In this document: piece after piece, positions 41,320 to 50,685 of the stretch | How positions within the stretch are numbered: the first letter of the stretch is position 1 | How the letters are laid out: the number at the start of each line of letters is the position of its first letter | Source of the DNA: Methylorubrum populi | Lineage (GTDB): Bacteria > Pseudomonadota > Alphaproteobacteria > Rhizobiales > Beijerinckiaceae | Reading direction: 5' to 3' | Assembly: GCA_036946625.1 (NCBI GenBank) | Contig: JAQIIU010000003.1 | Span: 1,811,001 to 1,875,000, forward strand | DNA: 64,000 nucleotides | Made by a program: the position numbers and the translations under genes | Notes under the pieces: generated by a model | Database searches by the model: none | What the model saw: the letters and a program-made list of their open reading frames with translations, nothing else | Told to the model about the DNA's origin: nothing

Positions 41320-42027
41320 ATGTTACGCACGATGCGGACCGCCCTGGCGGTCGCCGCCCTGACGACGCTCGCGGGTGCGGCCCAGGCCGAGCCGGAACTC
41401 AAGCGGGTGCGCGGCACGATCGAGAGCAGCGACGCCAACTCGGTCACGGTCAAGACCAACGAGGGCAAGTCCGAGACGATCCAGCTCGGCGGCGCCAAGT
41501 TCGCCTGGGTGGTGAAATCCAGCCTCGACCAGATCAAGGAGGGTACCTTCATCGGCACCGCCACCAAGGGCGAGAACCCGATGACGGCGCTCGAAGTGGT
41601 GCTGTTCCCCGAAGCCATGCGCGGCACGGCGGAAGGCCACTACGCCTGGGACGCGATCCCCGACCACACGGCGGGAGCGGGCGCCGGGCCGGTCGTGAAG
41701 AGTTCCATGACCAACGGCACCGTGAAGGCCGCCGGCGCCGGCGCGGGGGGCGCCCCGAAGGTCAAGAGCTCGATGACCAACGCGACCGTGTCCGGCAGCA
41801 CCGGCTCCGGCAGTTCGGGCGAGCGCACGCTGACCGTGACCTACGACAAGGACGGCTCGAAGACGATCGTGGTGCCGCCCAAGGCGCCGATCGTCGCCTT
41901 CGAGCAGGCCGACAGGTCGATCCTGACCCCGGGCGGGAAGATCTTCGCGGTCACGGCCAAGGACGGGACCAAGCTCGACGGCAAGCTCGTCGCCGTCGGC
42001 AAGGACGGCCTCACCCCGCCGATGTAA
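41320..42027 (+). CDS. Secreted protein of unknown function with VKSSMTN repeats
   Basis: 235 aa with signal peptide (MRTALAVAALTTLAGAAQAE), an OB-like beta segment (VRGTIESSDANSVTVKTNEG) resembling DUF5666-type domains, two near-identical VVKSSMTNGTVK / KVKSSMTNATVS repeats around residues 125-155 and a C-terminal beta segment. CGGAGGGA precedes the ATG. Periplasmic metal- or ligand-binding is possible but unproven. Confidence 0.65.
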   Translation: MLRTMRTALAVAALTTLAGAAQAEPELKRVRGTIESSDANSVTVKTNEGKSETIQLGGAKFAWVVKSSLDQIKEGTFIGTATKGENPMTALEVVLFPEAMRGTAEGHYAWDAIPDHTAGAGAGPVVKSSMTNGTVKAAGAGAGGAPKVKSSMTNATVSGSTGSGSSGERTLTVTYDKDGSKTIVVPPKAPIVAFEQADRSILTPGGKIFAVTAKDGTKLDGKLVAVGKDGLTPPM

Positions 42028-42104
42028 CACCGACCGGCGACGATCCCGACGCATCGCCGGTTGCCCGCGCGAAGGCGCGGCGGCGGGCGTCCGTCGGACG
42101 CAGA

Positions 42105-42129
42105 GGAAGACGACCGTCGGTCGTCTTCC
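42105..42129. terminator. Bidirectional hairpin between convergent genes
   Basis: GGAAGACGACC and GGTCGTCTTCC form a perfect 11-bp stem with a GTC loop, between the stops of the 41320 gene (+) and the exporter gene (-). Placement fits a shared terminator, though the U tract is short. Confidence 0.65.
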
Positions 42130-42151
42130 AGGCCGCTTGGCATAAGGCGCT

Positions 42152-43327
42152 TCACGACCGCCCCTGGCTTCCGGCCAGGGACGGCCACACGGGCCGCGCC
42201 ACCGCCGTGGCGGCCAGGCCGAGACCGAGCACCGAGACCCCGGCCGCCAGGGCCGGCAGTTCGGCGTAGCCCGCGCCGAGCGTCAGCGCGGTGCCGCCGA
42301 GCCAGGCGCCGAGCGCGTTGCCGAGGTTGAACGCGCCCTGATTCAGGGTCGAGGCGAGGTTCGGGGCGTCGCTCGCCGCCTCCACCACCCAGACCTGGAG
42401 CGGCGAGACCAGGGCGAAGGCGAGCCCGCTCCACAGCACCAGCACCGCGAGCGCCGGACCGGCGAAGGGCGCGACCCATGCGAACGCCGCGAGCACCGCG
42501 ATCAGCCCGGCGAAGCTGCCGAGCACCGTGCGCATCAGGCTTCGATCCGCGAGCCAGCCGCCGGCGAGGTTGCCGACGGTGAGGCCGACGCCCGCCGCGA
42601 ACAGCGCGCCCGTCACCCCGCCGGGGGAAAGGTGTGTCACGGTGAGCAGGAACGGCGCGATGTAGGTGAACACGGTGAAGAAGCTCACCGAGGACAAGGT
42701 CGAGACCAGCATCGGCCGCAGCACCGGCCAGCGCCCGAGCGCCCGGAATTCCCTGGCCAGCCCGCCGCGCGTCCCCGGCATCCCGCCGGGCAGGGCCAGC
42801 GCGATGGCCGCGCCCGCCGCGAGCCCGATGGCGACCACCGCCCAGAAGGTCGCGCGCCAGCCCAGAGCCTGACCGAGCGCGGTGCCGAGCGGGACGCCCA
42901 GCACGTTGGCCAGCGTCAGCCCGGCGAACATCAGCGAGACGGCCTGCGTCCGCTTCTCCCGCGGCACGAGGTTGCGCGCGACGATGGCGCCGATGCCGAA
43001 GAAGGCACCGTGGGCGAAGGCCGTGGCGACCCGGGCCGCCATCAGCAGCCCGTAGCTCGGGGCCAGGGCGCAGGCGAGATTGCCCAGCGTGAACACCGCC
43101 ATCAGCGCGAGCAGGGCGGCCTTGCGCGGCAGCGGCGCGGTCGCCATGGCCACGAGCGGCGCGCCGACCACCACGCCCATCGCGTAGCCCGAGACGAGAT
43201 GGCCCGCCTGCGGGATCGTGACGCCGAAGTCGCGCGCCACCTCCGGCAGAAGGCCCATGATGACGAACTCGGTCGTGCCGATGCCGAAGGAGGCAACGGC
43301 CAGCGCGAGGATCGGCAGGGATACCAT
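42152..43327 (-). CDS. MFS transporter, AraJ/YdhP-like
   Basis: 391 aa with about 12 hydrophobic helices. The N-terminal ASFGIGTTEFVIMGLLPEVA is the signature of the DHA1 drug/arabinose efflux branch (AraJ, YdhP, PurR-type exporters). Substrate unknown. ATG 43327 chosen; the longer frame upstream runs through promoter DNA. Divergent from the sulfonate operon. Confidence 0.87.
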   Translation of the reverse strand: MVSLPILALAVASFGIGTTEFVIMGLLPEVARDFGVTIPQAGHLVSGYAMGVVVGAPLVAMATAPLPRKAALLALMAVFTLGNLACALAPSYGLLMAARVATAFAHGAFFGIGAIVARNLVPREKRTQAVSLMFAGLTLANVLGVPLGTALGQALGWRATFWAVVAIGLAAGAAIALALPGGMPGTRGGLAREFRALGRWPVLRPMLVSTLSSVSFFTVFTYIAPFLLTVTHLSPGGVTGALFAAGVGLTVGNLAGGWLADRSLMRTVLGSFAGLIAVLAAFAWVAPFAGPALAVLVLWSGLAFALVSPLQVWVVEAASDAPNLASTLNQGAFNLGNALGAWLGGTALTLGAGYAELPALAAGVSVLGLGLAATAVARPVWPSLAGSQGRS

Positions 43328-43742
43328 GCGGATGCTCCGTCGGCGGCGGGTGCTTCTTGCACCGCAGCATGAGCGCGCAACATGGTCATCTCGCGGAGCG
43401 CGGACAGCGGATCGACCGGGACGCAGACCTGCACGCAGGGCAGGGCCGCGCCGGTCCGCACCGAGCGCCCGCACGTCCTCCGCATGGACGCCGGGAAGCC
43501 GCACGTCCTTACAAAAAATTCTTCCCGCCGGCTCGACGGAGGCAATGCACCTCTCCTCCGATCGCGAAGAATAACGTAAGAACAATCCGTTGATTTGCCG
43601 CAGGTTAGGTCACTACATTTCAGGGCGACAATGCTTCCACAACACCCCGCGCCTCGATGAAGACATGACATCCGACACACCCGGAGCGGGTGTTCGGGGA
43701 ATTGTCTTTATGCATGTGCGGTCCTGCCCCGGATCATATGCG
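43328..43742. promoter_or_regulatory. Divergent promoter region of exporter and sulfonate operon
   Basis: No gene is supported. Near the operon side there is a hairpin ACACCC-GGAGC-GGGTGT (43677-43693), and an in-frame ATG at 43710 preceded by GGGGA that would add MHVRSCPGSYA to the FMN reductase. The region 43560-43620 is AT rich and probably contains the promoters. I could not assign -35/-10 boxes or a CysB/Cbl-type site. Confidence 0.4.
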
Positions 43743-44318
43743 ATGCCTGCACGGATCGTTGCCTTTTCCGGCAACACGCACCGCCCCTCCCGCACCCGCA
43801 CCCTGGTCGAGGCGGTGGCCGCCGAACTATCGCGCCTGCGCCCGATCGACCTGAAGCTCTACGATCTGGTCGATGCCGGCACCGGGATCGCGGTCGCGAG
43901 CCGCTCGGCCCTACCGCTTCCGGCGGCGCGGATCGTCGAAGGGATCGAGTCGGCCGACGCGCTGATCGTCGGCTCGCCGGTCTACAAGGGCAGCTATGCC
44001 GGCCTGTTCAAGCACCTGATCGACTTCGTCGCCCCGGACGCGCTCGTCGGCAAGCCGGTGGTTCTGACCGCGACCGGCGGCGGCCCGCGCCACGCGCTGG
44101 TGGTCGAGCATTCCTTGCGCCCGCTGTTCGGCTTCTTCTCGGCGCAGACGGCGCCGACCTCGGTCTATGCCGGCGACACCGAGATCGCCGAGGGGCGCGT
44201 CTCCGACGCGATCGTGCGCGCCCGGGTGGCGCAGGCCGCGGCCGAACTCGCCCGGCTCATCGACGCGGCGCCCGGCGCCGTCGCACCCGCGGCGCTGCCC
44301 GCCGCCGCCGCGCGCTGA
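43743..44318 (+). CDS. ssuE: NAD(P)H-dependent FMN reductase
   Basis: 191-aa flavodoxin-like reductase supplying FMNH2 to the SsuD monooxygenase. FMN-binding loop FSGNTHRPSRTRTLVEAV and the VGSPVYKGSYAGLFKHLIDF block are typical of SsuE/MsuE. ATG 43743 matches the family N-terminus; ATG 43710 is an alternative. Ssu cofactor supply is implied by the following ssuA-C-B-D genes. Confidence 0.88.
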   Translation: MPARIVAFSGNTHRPSRTRTLVEAVAAELSRLRPIDLKLYDLVDAGTGIAVASRSALPLPAARIVEGIESADALIVGSPVYKGSYAGLFKHLIDFVAPDALVGKPVVLTATGGGPRHALVVEHSLRPLFGFFSAQTAPTSVYAGDTEIAEGRVSDAIVRARVAQAAAELARLIDAAPGAVAPAALPAAAAR

Positions 44319-44325
44319 GGCGACG

Positions 44326-45300
44326 ATGCTCCACCGCCGCCGCTTCCTCGCCGCCCTCGCCGCGACCGGCACCACGCTTGGCGCGCGCGTCTCCCGAGCC
44401 GTCGAGCCCGGCATGCTGCGCATCGGCTACCAGAAGAACGGCATTTTGGCCGTCGCCCGGGAGCAGGCGGCGATCGAGGCCGCCCTCAAGCCGCAGGGCG
44501 TGGGCGTGCGCTGGGTCGAGTTCTCGTTCGGCCCGCCGCTCCTGGAAGCCCTGAGCCTCGGCGCGATCGATTTCGGCCAGACCGGCGACGCGCCGCCGAT
44601 CTTCGCCCAGGCCGCGGGCGCGGGCCTCGTCTACGCGGCGGCTCAGCCCGGGGGCGGCTCCGGTTCGGCCATCCTGCTGCCGAAGGGCTCGACCGTCGCC
44701 ACGCTCGCCGACCTCAAGGGCAAGCGCGTCGCCTTCGCCAAGGGATCGAGCGCGCACAACCTCACCGTCGCCGCCCTCGAGAAGGCGGGCCTGTCCTACC
44801 GCGACATCACCCCCGTCCTGCTCGCCCCCGCCGACGGCGCGGCGGCGTTCGCCGGCGGCACGATCGACGCCTGGACGGTGTGGGATCCCTACTTCGCCAT
44901 CGCCGAGGAGGGGGGCGGCGCGCGCATCCTGGCGCAGGCCCCCGACATCACGCCCACCAACAACTTCTTCCTGGCGAACGGAGACTTCGTGCGAGCGCGG
45001 CCGGAGGTGCTGAACGCGGCGCTCGCGGCGCTCGGCGCGGTCGCGGTGTGGTGCGAGGCCAACCGTGGCAGCGTCGCGGCGAGCCTGTCGAAGGTCACCG
45101 GCGTGCCGCTGCCCGCCACGCGGCGGGCGGTGGAACGCATCCGCTTCGTGATCGCGCCGATGGATGCGGCGGTCACCGCCGAGCAGCAGCGCATTGCCGA
45201 CCGCTTCCACGCCCTCGGCGTGATCCCGCGCCCGGTGCGGGTGTCCGACATCGTCCGGGCGCCGGCCGCGGCGCCCGACAAGCCCCGGAACGACGGGTGA
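44326..45300 (+). CDS. ssuA: Sulfonate ABC transporter substrate-binding protein
   Basis: 324 aa. Signal (RRRFLAALAATGTTLGARVS, possibly Tat because of the RRR) and a NMT1/SsuA-type periplasmic fold: IGYQKNGILAVAREQ, DFGQTGDAPPIFAQA, KGKRVAFAKGSSAHN. Binds aliphatic sulfonates for uptake. 7 nt after ssuE. A second binding protein of the same family closes the operon at 48180. Confidence 0.9.
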   Translation: MLHRRRFLAALAATGTTLGARVSRAVEPGMLRIGYQKNGILAVAREQAAIEAALKPQGVGVRWVEFSFGPPLLEALSLGAIDFGQTGDAPPIFAQAAGAGLVYAAAQPGGGSGSAILLPKGSTVATLADLKGKRVAFAKGSSAHNLTVAALEKAGLSYRDITPVLLAPADGAAAFAGGTIDAWTVWDPYFAIAEEGGGARILAQAPDITPTNNFFLANGDFVRARPEVLNAALAALGAVAVWCEANRGSVAASLSKVTGVPLPATRRAVERIRFVIAPMDAAVTAEQQRIADRFHALGVIPRPVRVSDIVRAPAAAPDKPRNDG

Positions 45301-45308
45301 GCCCGACC

Positions 45309-46151
45309 ATGGCCGATTCAGCCGCCCTCCGATCGCTTCCCGGCCGCGCCAGCAAGGAGGCGGCGCCGACGGCACGCCGCCCGCCGCGCCTGCCCGTGGG
45401 CAGACTGCTGCCCTGGCTGCTGCCGACCCTCGTCATCGCCGGCTGGCAGGCGGCGGCCTCGCTCGGGCTGGTCTCGACCCGGTTCATGCCCGCCCCCCTC
45501 GACGTCGCCGCCGCGGGCTGGCGCCTCGCCCAGACCGGGGAGCTTTGGGAGAACCTGTGGGTGAGCTTCGCCCGCGCCGCGGCCGGCTTCCTGATCGGCG
45601 GCGGCATCGGGCTGGCCTTCGGGCTCGCCAACGGGCTGTCGAACCTCTCGGAAAAGCTCACCGACACCACGCTGCAGATGGTGCGCAACATCCCGCACCT
45701 GTCGCTGATCCCGCTGGTGATCCTGTGGTTCGGCATCGACGAGGGGGCCAAGCTGTTCCTCGTGGCGCTCGGCGTGTTCTTCCCCGTCTACGCCAACACC
45801 CTGCACGGCATCCGCTCGGTCGATCCGCACCTGATGGAGATGGGCCGGGTCTACGGCATGAACCGGCGCGCGCTGTTCCGGCGGGTGCTGCTGCCGGGCG
45901 CGATGCCGTCGATCTTCGTCGGCGTCCGCTACGCGCTCGGCATCATGTGGCTGACGCTGATCGTCGCCGAGACGATCTCGGCCAATTCCGGCCTCGGCTA
46001 CATGGCGATGCAGGCCCGCGAGTTCATGCTGGTCGACGTCGTGGTGCTGGCGATCCTGATCTACGCCGCCCTCGGCAAGCTCGCCGACAGCCTGACCCGG
46101 GCGCTGGAGCGCACCTGCCTCGCCTGGAACCCGGCCTACCGCAACACCTGA
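45309..46151 (+). CDS. ssuC: Sulfonate ABC transporter permease
   Basis: 280-aa BPD-type permease with about six helices and an EAA-loop-like MEMGRVYGMNRRALFRRVLL before GAMPSIFVGVRYALG. Full length. ATG 45309 lies 8 nt after ssuA. Confidence 0.92.
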   Translation: MADSAALRSLPGRASKEAAPTARRPPRLPVGRLLPWLLPTLVIAGWQAAASLGLVSTRFMPAPLDVAAAGWRLAQTGELWENLWVSFARAAAGFLIGGGIGLAFGLANGLSNLSEKLTDTTLQMVRNIPHLSLIPLVILWFGIDEGAKLFLVALGVFFPVYANTLHGIRSVDPHLMEMGRVYGMNRRALFRRVLLPGAMPSIFVGVRYALGIMWLTLIVAETISANSGLGYMAMQAREFMLVDVVVLAILIYAALGKLADSLTRALERTCLAWNPAYRNT

Positions 46152-46173
46152 TCTTCTGCCGCGAGTGAGCCCC

Positions 46174-46959
46174 ATGTCCGCTGCCTTGCCCGTCGGGAAC
46201 GCGTTCGCCGGAGACCGCACCACCGGCCTCGCCCTCACCCTGCGCGGCCTGACGAAAAGCTTCGACGGGGGCGCCACCGTCATCCGCGGTCTCGATCTGC
46301 ACGTGCCCGCGGGCCAGTTCGTGGCCGTGGTCGGCCGCTCGGGCTGCGGCAAGAGCACCCTGCTGCGCCTGATCCTCGGCCTCGAAGAGCCGAGCGCCGG
46401 CCGCGTGACGATCAACGGCGGGGCAGGAAACGGCGCGGGGCAATCGAAAAAAATCATGTTCCAGGAGCCGCGGCTGCTGCCCTGGGCGCGGGTCGCCGAC
46501 AACGTCGCGGTCGGGCTCGGGCGCGAGACCGGCCGCGCCGAGCGGCGCAAGCGGGCGCTGGCGGTGCTCGACGAGGTCGGCCTCGCGGAAAAGGCCGGCG
46601 ACTGGCCCGCGACGCTGTCCGGCGGCCAGCGCCAACGGGTGGCGCTCGCCCGCGCCCTGGTCAGCCGCCCGGCCCTGCTCGCGCTGGACGAGCCCCTGGG
46701 CGCGCTCGACGCGCTCACCCGCATCGAGATGCAGGCGATGATCGAACGGATCTGGGCGGCCCAGGGCTTCACCGCGATCCTCGTCACCCACGATGTCGGC
46801 GAGGCGGTGGCGCTCGCCGACCGCATCCTCGTGGTCGAGAAGGGCGCCATCGCCCTCGACGTCGATGTGGACGTGCCGCGCCCCCGCCGCCGCGGCGACC
46901 CGGCTCTGGCCGAACTCGAAGGCCGCATCCTCGAACGGCTCCTCGGCCACCGCGCCTGA
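46174..46959 (+). CDS. ssuB: Sulfonate ABC transporter ATPase
   Basis: 261 aa with Walker A GRSGCGKST, signature LSGGQRQRVALARAL and Walker B LLALDEPLGALDALTR. Energises SsuC. ATG 46174 chosen over in-frame GTG 46165. Slightly extended C-terminus rich in Arg/Glu. Confidence 0.92.
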   Translation: MSAALPVGNAFAGDRTTGLALTLRGLTKSFDGGATVIRGLDLHVPAGQFVAVVGRSGCGKSTLLRLILGLEEPSAGRVTINGGAGNGAGQSKKIMFQEPRLLPWARVADNVAVGLGRETGRAERRKRALAVLDEVGLAEKAGDWPATLSGGQRQRVALARALVSRPALLALDEPLGALDALTRIEMQAMIERIWAAQGFTAILVTHDVGEAVALADRILVVEKGAIALDVDVDVPRPRRRGDPALAELEGRILERLLGHRA

Positions 46960-46987
46960 TTTTTTCCATTTTCTGGAGCGTCCTTCC

Positions 46988-48163
46988 ATGAGCGTACAGA
47001 CCGACGGCAAGACCGACGTTCTCTGGTTCCTGCCCACCCACGGCGACGGCCGCTATCTCGGCGCCTCGGAAGGCGCCCGCGACGTGTCGCTTCCGTATCT
47101 CCGCCAGATCGCGCAAGGAGCGGACGACCTCGGCTATTACGGCGTGCTGCTGCCGACCGGCCGCTCCTGCGAGGATTCCTGGGTGATCGCCTCGGCGCTC
47201 GCGCCGCTGACGCAGCGCCTGCGCTTCCTCGTCGCCGTCCGCCCCGGCCTGCAGGAGCCGTCGGCGGCCGCGCGCATGGCCGCGACGCTAGACCGGATCT
47301 CGGACGGGCGCCTCCTCATCAACGTGGTGACCGGGGGCGATCCGGTGGAGCTCAAGGGCGACGGCGTGTTCCTCGACCACGACGAGCGCTACGTCGTCAC
47401 CGACGAGTTCCTCCACATCTGGCGCGGGCTGATGGCCGGCGAAACGGTGAACTTCGCGGGCAAGCACCTGCGCGCCGAGAACGGCCGGGTGATCTTCCGG
47501 CCGGTGCAGGCGCCCTATCCGCCGCTGTATTTCGGCGGGTCCTCGCCCGCCGGCATCGAGGTCGCGGCCGAGCATTGCGAGGTCTACCTCACCTGGGGCG
47601 AGCCTCCGGCCGGCGTCGCCGAGAAAATTGCGAAAGCGCGCGAAGCCGCCGAGAGAAAGGGCAAAAGATTCTCCTACGGCATCCGCCTGCACGTGATCGT
47701 GCGCGAGACGGAAGGCGAGGCCTGGGACGCGGCGGAGCGGCTGATCTCGCGGCTCGACGACGCCACCATCGCCCAGGCGCAGGCGACGCTGAAGCGCCAG
47801 GATTCGGTCGGCCAGAGCCGGATGATGGCGCTGCACGGCGGCGACCGCTCGAAGCTCGTGGTCTCGCCCAACCTCTGGGCCGGCGTCGGCCTCGTGCGCG
47901 GCGGGGCGGGCACGGCGCTGGTCGGCTCGGCGACCCAGGTCGCCGACCGGATGAAGGAGTACATCGATCTCGGCATCGATCGCTTCATCCTCTCCGGCTA
48001 CCCGCATCTGGAGGAGGCCTACCGCTTCGCCGAACTGGTCTTCCCCAAGCTCCCCTTGCGCGCCACCACCGGAACGGCGCCGAGCACGGCCCGCAACAAC
48101 GGCCCGTTCGGCGAGGTCATCGCCAACGACATCGTGCCGACCCGCCGCGTCGGCGCCCATTGA
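46988..48163 (+). CDS. ssuD: FMNH2-dependent alkanesulfonate monooxygenase
   Basis: 391-aa luciferase-like monooxygenase that cleaves alkanesulfonates to aldehyde and sulfite using reduced FMN. VLWFLPTHGDGRYLG, the LPTGRSCEDSWVIASAL block, VRPGLQEPSAAARMAATLDR and NVVTGGDPVE match SsuD (E. coli 381 aa). The final residues are family-like. Needs the reductase at 43743. Confidence 0.94.
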   Translation: MSVQTDGKTDVLWFLPTHGDGRYLGASEGARDVSLPYLRQIAQGADDLGYYGVLLPTGRSCEDSWVIASALAPLTQRLRFLVAVRPGLQEPSAAARMAATLDRISDGRLLINVVTGGDPVELKGDGVFLDHDERYVVTDEFLHIWRGLMAGETVNFAGKHLRAENGRVIFRPVQAPYPPLYFGGSSPAGIEVAAEHCEVYLTWGEPPAGVAEKIAKAREAAERKGKRFSYGIRLHVIVRETEGEAWDAAERLISRLDDATIAQAQATLKRQDSVGQSRMMALHGGDRSKLVVSPNLWAGVGLVRGGAGTALVGSATQVADRMKEYIDLGIDRFILSGYPHLEEAYRFAELVFPKLPLRATTGTAPSTARNNGPFGEVIANDIVPTRRVGAH

Positions 48164-48179
48164 CCGGGAATGTCTCGTG

Positions 48180-49154
48180 ATGACCGCCCGCGCTCGGATC
48201 GCTCTCGCACCAAAGCCGCCGCCGCGCCCGTGGCTGGCGCTCGCCGCGCTGATCTTCGCCAGCCTGACGCTCGCGGCGCACGCTGACGAGCGCACGGTGC
48301 GGATCGGCTACCAGAAATACGGCACGCTGGTCCTGCTCAAGGGCCGCGGCACCCTGGAGCCGCGGCTGAAGGCGCTCGGCTACCGGGTGCGATGGTCGGA
48401 GTTCCCCTCCGGCCCGCCGCTGATGGAGGCCCTGAACGCGGGCGCCGTCGATTTCGGCTCGGCGGGCGAGACCCCGCCGATCTTCGCCCAGGCCGCGAGC
48501 GACGGTCTGACTTACGTCGCCCACGAGCCGGCCGCGCCCAGGGGCGAGGCGATCCTGGTGCCGAAGTCGAGCCCGGCCCGGTCGGTGGTCGATCTGCGCG
48601 GCAGGAAGGTCGCGCTGAACAAGGGCTCGAACGTGCACTACCTGCTGGTGCGGGCGATCGAGGCGGCGGGCCTGAGCCTCGCCGACATCACCCCCGTCTA
48701 CCTCGCCCCCGCGGATGCGCGGGCGGCCTTCGAGCGCGGCGCCGTCGATGCCTGGGCGATCTGGGACCCGTACTTCGCGGCGGCCGAAGCCGGCGGCAAC
48801 GCCCGGGTGCTCGCCGACGGCACCGGCCTCGTGCCGAACCACCAGTTCTACCTCGCCTCGAAAAGCTTCGCCGCCGGGAACGGCCCGGCCCTCGACGCCA
48901 TCGTCGCGGCGATCGCGGAGGTCGACGCCTGGGCCAGGGACGACACCGATGCGGTGGCGAAGGCGCTTTCCCCCTCCGTCGGCATCCCGGCCCCGATCCT
49001 GAGCGTGGCCCTCGAGCGCCAGACCTACGGCATCCGCCCCCTCGACGCGGCGGTGACGCGGGAGCAGCAGCGCATCGCCGACACCTTCCACGGGCTGAAG
49101 CTGGTGCCGAAGACCGTCGACATCGCCGGGGCCGTGCGCAAGCCGGGAAGCTGA
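48180..49154 (+). CDS. ssuA: Second sulfonate-type substrate-binding protein
   Basis: About 324 aa, paralogous to 44326-45300: VRIGYQKYGTLVLLKGRG, DFGSAGETPPIFAQA and LRGRKVALNKGSNVHY align block for block. A Sec signal (LALAALIFASLTLAAHA) replaces the RRR type of the first copy. GTG 48177 immediately before the ATG is an alternative start. Having two binding proteins for one permease suggests wider substrate range. Confidence 0.88.
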   Translation: MTARARIALAPKPPPRPWLALAALIFASLTLAAHADERTVRIGYQKYGTLVLLKGRGTLEPRLKALGYRVRWSEFPSGPPLMEALNAGAVDFGSAGETPPIFAQAASDGLTYVAHEPAAPRGEAILVPKSSPARSVVDLRGRKVALNKGSNVHYLLVRAIEAAGLSLADITPVYLAPADARAAFERGAVDAWAIWDPYFAAAEAGGNARVLADGTGLVPNHQFYLASKSFAAGNGPALDAIVAAIAEVDAWARDDTDAVAKALSPSVGIPAPILSVALERQTYGIRPLDAAVTREQQRIADTFHGLKLVPKTVDIAGAVRKPGS

Positions 49155-49175
49155 TCGTTTCCCGCTCCCGCCATC

Positions 49176-49199
49176 CTCTCTCCCCGCAAGGGGAGGAGA
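49176..49199. repeat. TCTCTCCCC-GCAA-GGGGAGGAGA hairpin
   Basis: Hairpin of the same GCAA-loop family as at 10300-10326, located between ssuA2 and the flavoprotein gene. One mismatch in the stem. May define an mRNA end. Confidence 0.5.
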
Positions 49200-49262
49200 T
49201 ACGCCCATCCCGTTCGCGTCCTCCAAAAAAACGAGACGATTTGGCGAAAGGGACCGTTCGAG

Positions 49263-50648
49263 ATGACCCGTCAGGCGAGTTTGCCCCCCATCGCCGTGAT
49301 CGGGGCGGGGTTCAGCGGCACCATGGCCGCGCTCCAGCTCCTCTCCGCCCTGCCGCCGGAGCGGCCGGTGCTGCTGTGCGAGCGCCGGGGAAGCTTTGCG
49401 CGCGGGCTGGCCTACGGCACGGGCAACCCGGCCCATCTCCTCAACGTGCGCGCCGCCAACATGAGCGCCTTCCCCGACCGGCCGGCCCATTTCGAGGATT
49501 GGCTCGCCGGGGCGGGCCTGGGTGAAGAGGGCGTGGCGAAGACCCCGGCGGGCACCTTCGTGGCGCGCGGCCATTACGGCAGCTACCTCACCGAATTGCT
49601 GACCGGGGCCGTCACCGGGCCGGGGGTGCCGCGTCTGCAACTCGTCAACGACGGAATCGTCGATCTGGAGCCGCGGGCCGACGGCTTCCTGCTGCGCATG
49701 GAGGGCGGCCAGGCCCACCGGGTCGCCGGGGCCGTGCTCGCCATGGGCAACCTCGCCGCCGCCGCGCCGCGGAGCCGCCACAGCCTCGACCCCTGGGCCC
49801 CGGAGCAGTTCGGGCGCCTGCATCCGCACGCGCCGGTCCTCGTCGTCGGGACCGGCCTCACCATGCTCGACGCGGTGGCGAGCCTGCGGGCGCACGGGTT
49901 TACCGGCGCCATCATCGCCCTGTCGCGCCGCGGCCTGCTGCCGAACGCCCATGCCCCGGCGGGCCCGTGGCCGGCTCCGGACCTGGCGCCCGCCGACTTC
50001 GCCTCCCTGCCGCGGCTCCTCGCCCGTCTCCGCGGGGAGGTGGCGCGGGCGGAGGCGGCGGGCATCGGCTGGCACGGGGTGATCGATGCCCTGCGCCCAC
50101 TCACCGACACGATCTGGCGCGGCCTGCCGCCGCCGGAGCAGGCCCGCTTCCTGCGCCATCTGCGCCCGTTCTGGGACGTGCACCGCCACCGCACCGCACC
50201 GCCCGCCGCGCGGACGATCGCCGACGAGATCGCCCGCGGCGCCCTGACGGTGCGGGCCGGCCGCGTCCTCGACATCGCGGACGAGGCGGCGCAGGCGGTG
50301 GTGACCCTGCGCTTCCGCGGCGCCGGGCGCAGCGAACGCCTCGCCGTTCAGGCGATGATCGACGCCACCGGCTTCGGCCATCTCGCGGAGAGCCGTGACC
50401 CGCTGCTGCGGCGTCTGCTCGAACGGGGCTTCGTGCGCCCCGGCCCGTTCGGCCTCGGCCTCGATGCGGGCGCCGACTACAGGGCGCTCGGTTCCTCGCC
50501 GGGGGAGGGCGGGGGAGCGCTCTGGATCCTCGGCCCCCTGCTGCGCGGGGTGCTGTGGGAATGCATGGCGGTGCCCGACATCCGCAACGAAGCCTCGGAC
50601 CTCGCCGGTCTCGTCGCCGCCAGCCTCGACCGCGCCGCCGCGGCCTGA
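49263..50648 (+). CDS. FAD/NAD(P)-binding protein
   Basis: 461 aa with an N-terminal dinucleotide-binding IAVIGAGFSGTMAALQLL and blocks GLAYGTGNPAHLLNVRAANM, ARGHYGSYL and VLVVGTGLTMLDAVASL, typical of the NAD_binding_9 / HpyO-type flavoprotein family. Reaction unknown; its position after the ssu genes in the same direction suggests a role in organosulfur use, but the 108-nt gap leaves independent expression possible. Confidence 0.82.
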   Translation: MTRQASLPPIAVIGAGFSGTMAALQLLSALPPERPVLLCERRGSFARGLAYGTGNPAHLLNVRAANMSAFPDRPAHFEDWLAGAGLGEEGVAKTPAGTFVARGHYGSYLTELLTGAVTGPGVPRLQLVNDGIVDLEPRADGFLLRMEGGQAHRVAGAVLAMGNLAAAAPRSRHSLDPWAPEQFGRLHPHAPVLVVGTGLTMLDAVASLRAHGFTGAIIALSRRGLLPNAHAPAGPWPAPDLAPADFASLPRLLARLRGEVARAEAAGIGWHGVIDALRPLTDTIWRGLPPPEQARFLRHLRPFWDVHRHRTAPPAARTIADEIARGALTVRAGRVLDIADEAAQAVVTLRFRGAGRSERLAVQAMIDATGFGHLAESRDPLLRRLLERGFVRPGPFGLGLDAGADYRALGSSPGEGGGALWILGPLLRGVLWECMAVPDIRNEASDLAGLVAASLDRAAAA

Positions 50649-50685
50649 CGCAGCCGGCACGCTGGAGCATCGTCTTTTCATACGA

